Shown here one piece after another: positions 63,458 to 64,000 of a DNA stretch of 64,000 nucleotides; within the stretch, counting starts at the first letter, position 1, and each line of letters opens with the position of its first letter. The position numbers were made by a program, and so were the translations under genes. Source of the DNA: PWXP01 sp034005525 (GTDB taxonomy: Bacteria > Planctomycetota > Planctomycetia > Pirellulales > Thermoguttaceae); NCBI GenBank assembly GCA_034005525.1, contig JAVEUP010000001.1:83792-147791 (forward strand). The letters run 5' to 3'. The notes below the pieces were generated by a model, which had not been told where the DNA came from, searched no databases, and saw only the letters and a program-made list of their open reading frames with translations.

Positions 63458-64000
63458 GTCAAGGGCCGCAATGAACCCGGGTTATTCGCGACAAGCCTAA
63501 TCCGGGGTTCCGCCCGTCTGTTCGACCCCGACGGCAACCTGGAAGGACGAAGCTCGGTGTCGTCGGCGGGTCAGTCCGGCCCCGGGTAGGGACGATGAAC
63601 CACGAAATACACGAACGACACGAAAGAAAGACTTCGGTAAGTTGGCTCCACCGTCCTACCTGAGTAGGTGTAAACACGACGATCTTGCATCACACTTGGG
63701 TGGCGCGTTTTGTTCCGTGCAGCGCGACGCGAACTCCGCCCCGAAGGCGCCTCGTTCTTCCAGCCCAGGGCAACGCCCTGGGGACAGTATGCATCGGGCA
63801 GGTTCGTCGGGCCAACGGCCCAAGCATTCTTCGACGAAACGGTTGGCCCGTTGGGCCGAACATAGGTGCCGGGCATGGTGTCTCTTTCCTGGTGGGGCCA
63901 TCCTGTCGCCCCTGCCGCAGCGATTTTTTGGGGCCTATTCATTAGCCTCGCCCCAGCGCCCCCCTCATATTAGCTGGTCGCTTGCGCCATTCGAGCCCCC
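63458..64000. other. Right-edge non-coding region with repeat-like sequence
   Basis: No supported gene. It opens with CCCGGGTTATTCGCGACAAG (63478-63497), resembling the MITE terminal sequence, and contains a foldback at 63808-63861 (TCGGGCCAACGGCCCAA against TTGGCCCGTTGGGCCGA, 15 of 17 paired). Short minus-strand frames across 63571-63942 contain peptide text I associate with dispersed planctomycete repeats, but they do not look like a protein family. Confidence 0.4.

Overview
The window looks like chromosomal DNA of a planctomycete, probably Pirellulales-like. The sequence supports this through a GYF/DUF1549/DUF1553, DUF1501 and PPC-domain gene triad, three DUF1559 pseudopilin-like genes, five PEP-CTERM proteins, a hydrazine-synthase-A-like di-heme gene, Tat-signal sugar enzymes, high GC and wide intergenic regions rich in foldback repeats. 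This is inference from gene families; no rRNA or tRNA gene was seen.

Layout. 1-1.7 kb: the end of hemE and a degenerate flavin oxidoreductase-like gene. 1.8-7.7 kb (minus): PEP-CTERM autotransporter-repeat protein, DUF1559 protein, small lipoprotein and a predicted (alpha/alpha)6 polysaccharide enzyme. 8.4-9.7 kb: a ketosynthase-like gene without its catalytic Cys, lying between inverted copies of a MITE-like repeat. 9.9-15.9 kb (minus): the PPC/DUF1501/DUF1549 triad. 16-19.5 kb: rarA, a transposase relic and a Tat-signal sugar-isomerase-like gene. 20-24 kb: a translationally coupled operon of an ExbB/MotA-like channel with a long cytoplasmic tail and two unequal ExbD-like partners. 24.2-28.3 kb: an FRG-domain gene, a HipA-like relic and a tight operon of DUF6978-like, DUF1828/1829, ImmA/IrrE and DUF4411 PIN genes, resembling a defence or toxin-antitoxin island. 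28.3-31 kb (minus): asnS and a XylR-type regulator. 31.5-37.5 kb (plus): two paralogous PEP-CTERM proteins, DUF1559, a small lipoprotein, and an HzsA-like gene split by an in-frame stop. 37.6-42.4 kb: PPK2, glutathione-synthetase-like ATP-grasp, QEGLA/DUF1704 and N-formylglutamate amidohydrolase. 43-46.2 kb: groES, groEL and thyX. 46.4-63.5 kb: a carbohydrate region with GH13, an FG-GAP protein, a third lipoprotein/DUF1559/PEP-CTERM set, two paralogous GH10 enzymes around another PEP-CTERM gene, a GH-A hydrolase and a Gfo/Idh/MocA oxidoreductase.

How the genes work together. Three times the order PEP-CTERM, DUF1559, small lipoprotein recurs, each time followed on the same strand by a secreted or catabolic gene, which suggests a reusable cell-surface module. 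The carbohydrate region fits xylan or hemicellulose use at the cell surface. The strongest candidates for an undescribed system are the ExbB-like operon with one acid-bearing and one acid-lacking ExbD-like subunit, together with the adjoining FRG/ImmA/PIN island. Between genes there are at least five unrelated foldback element families.
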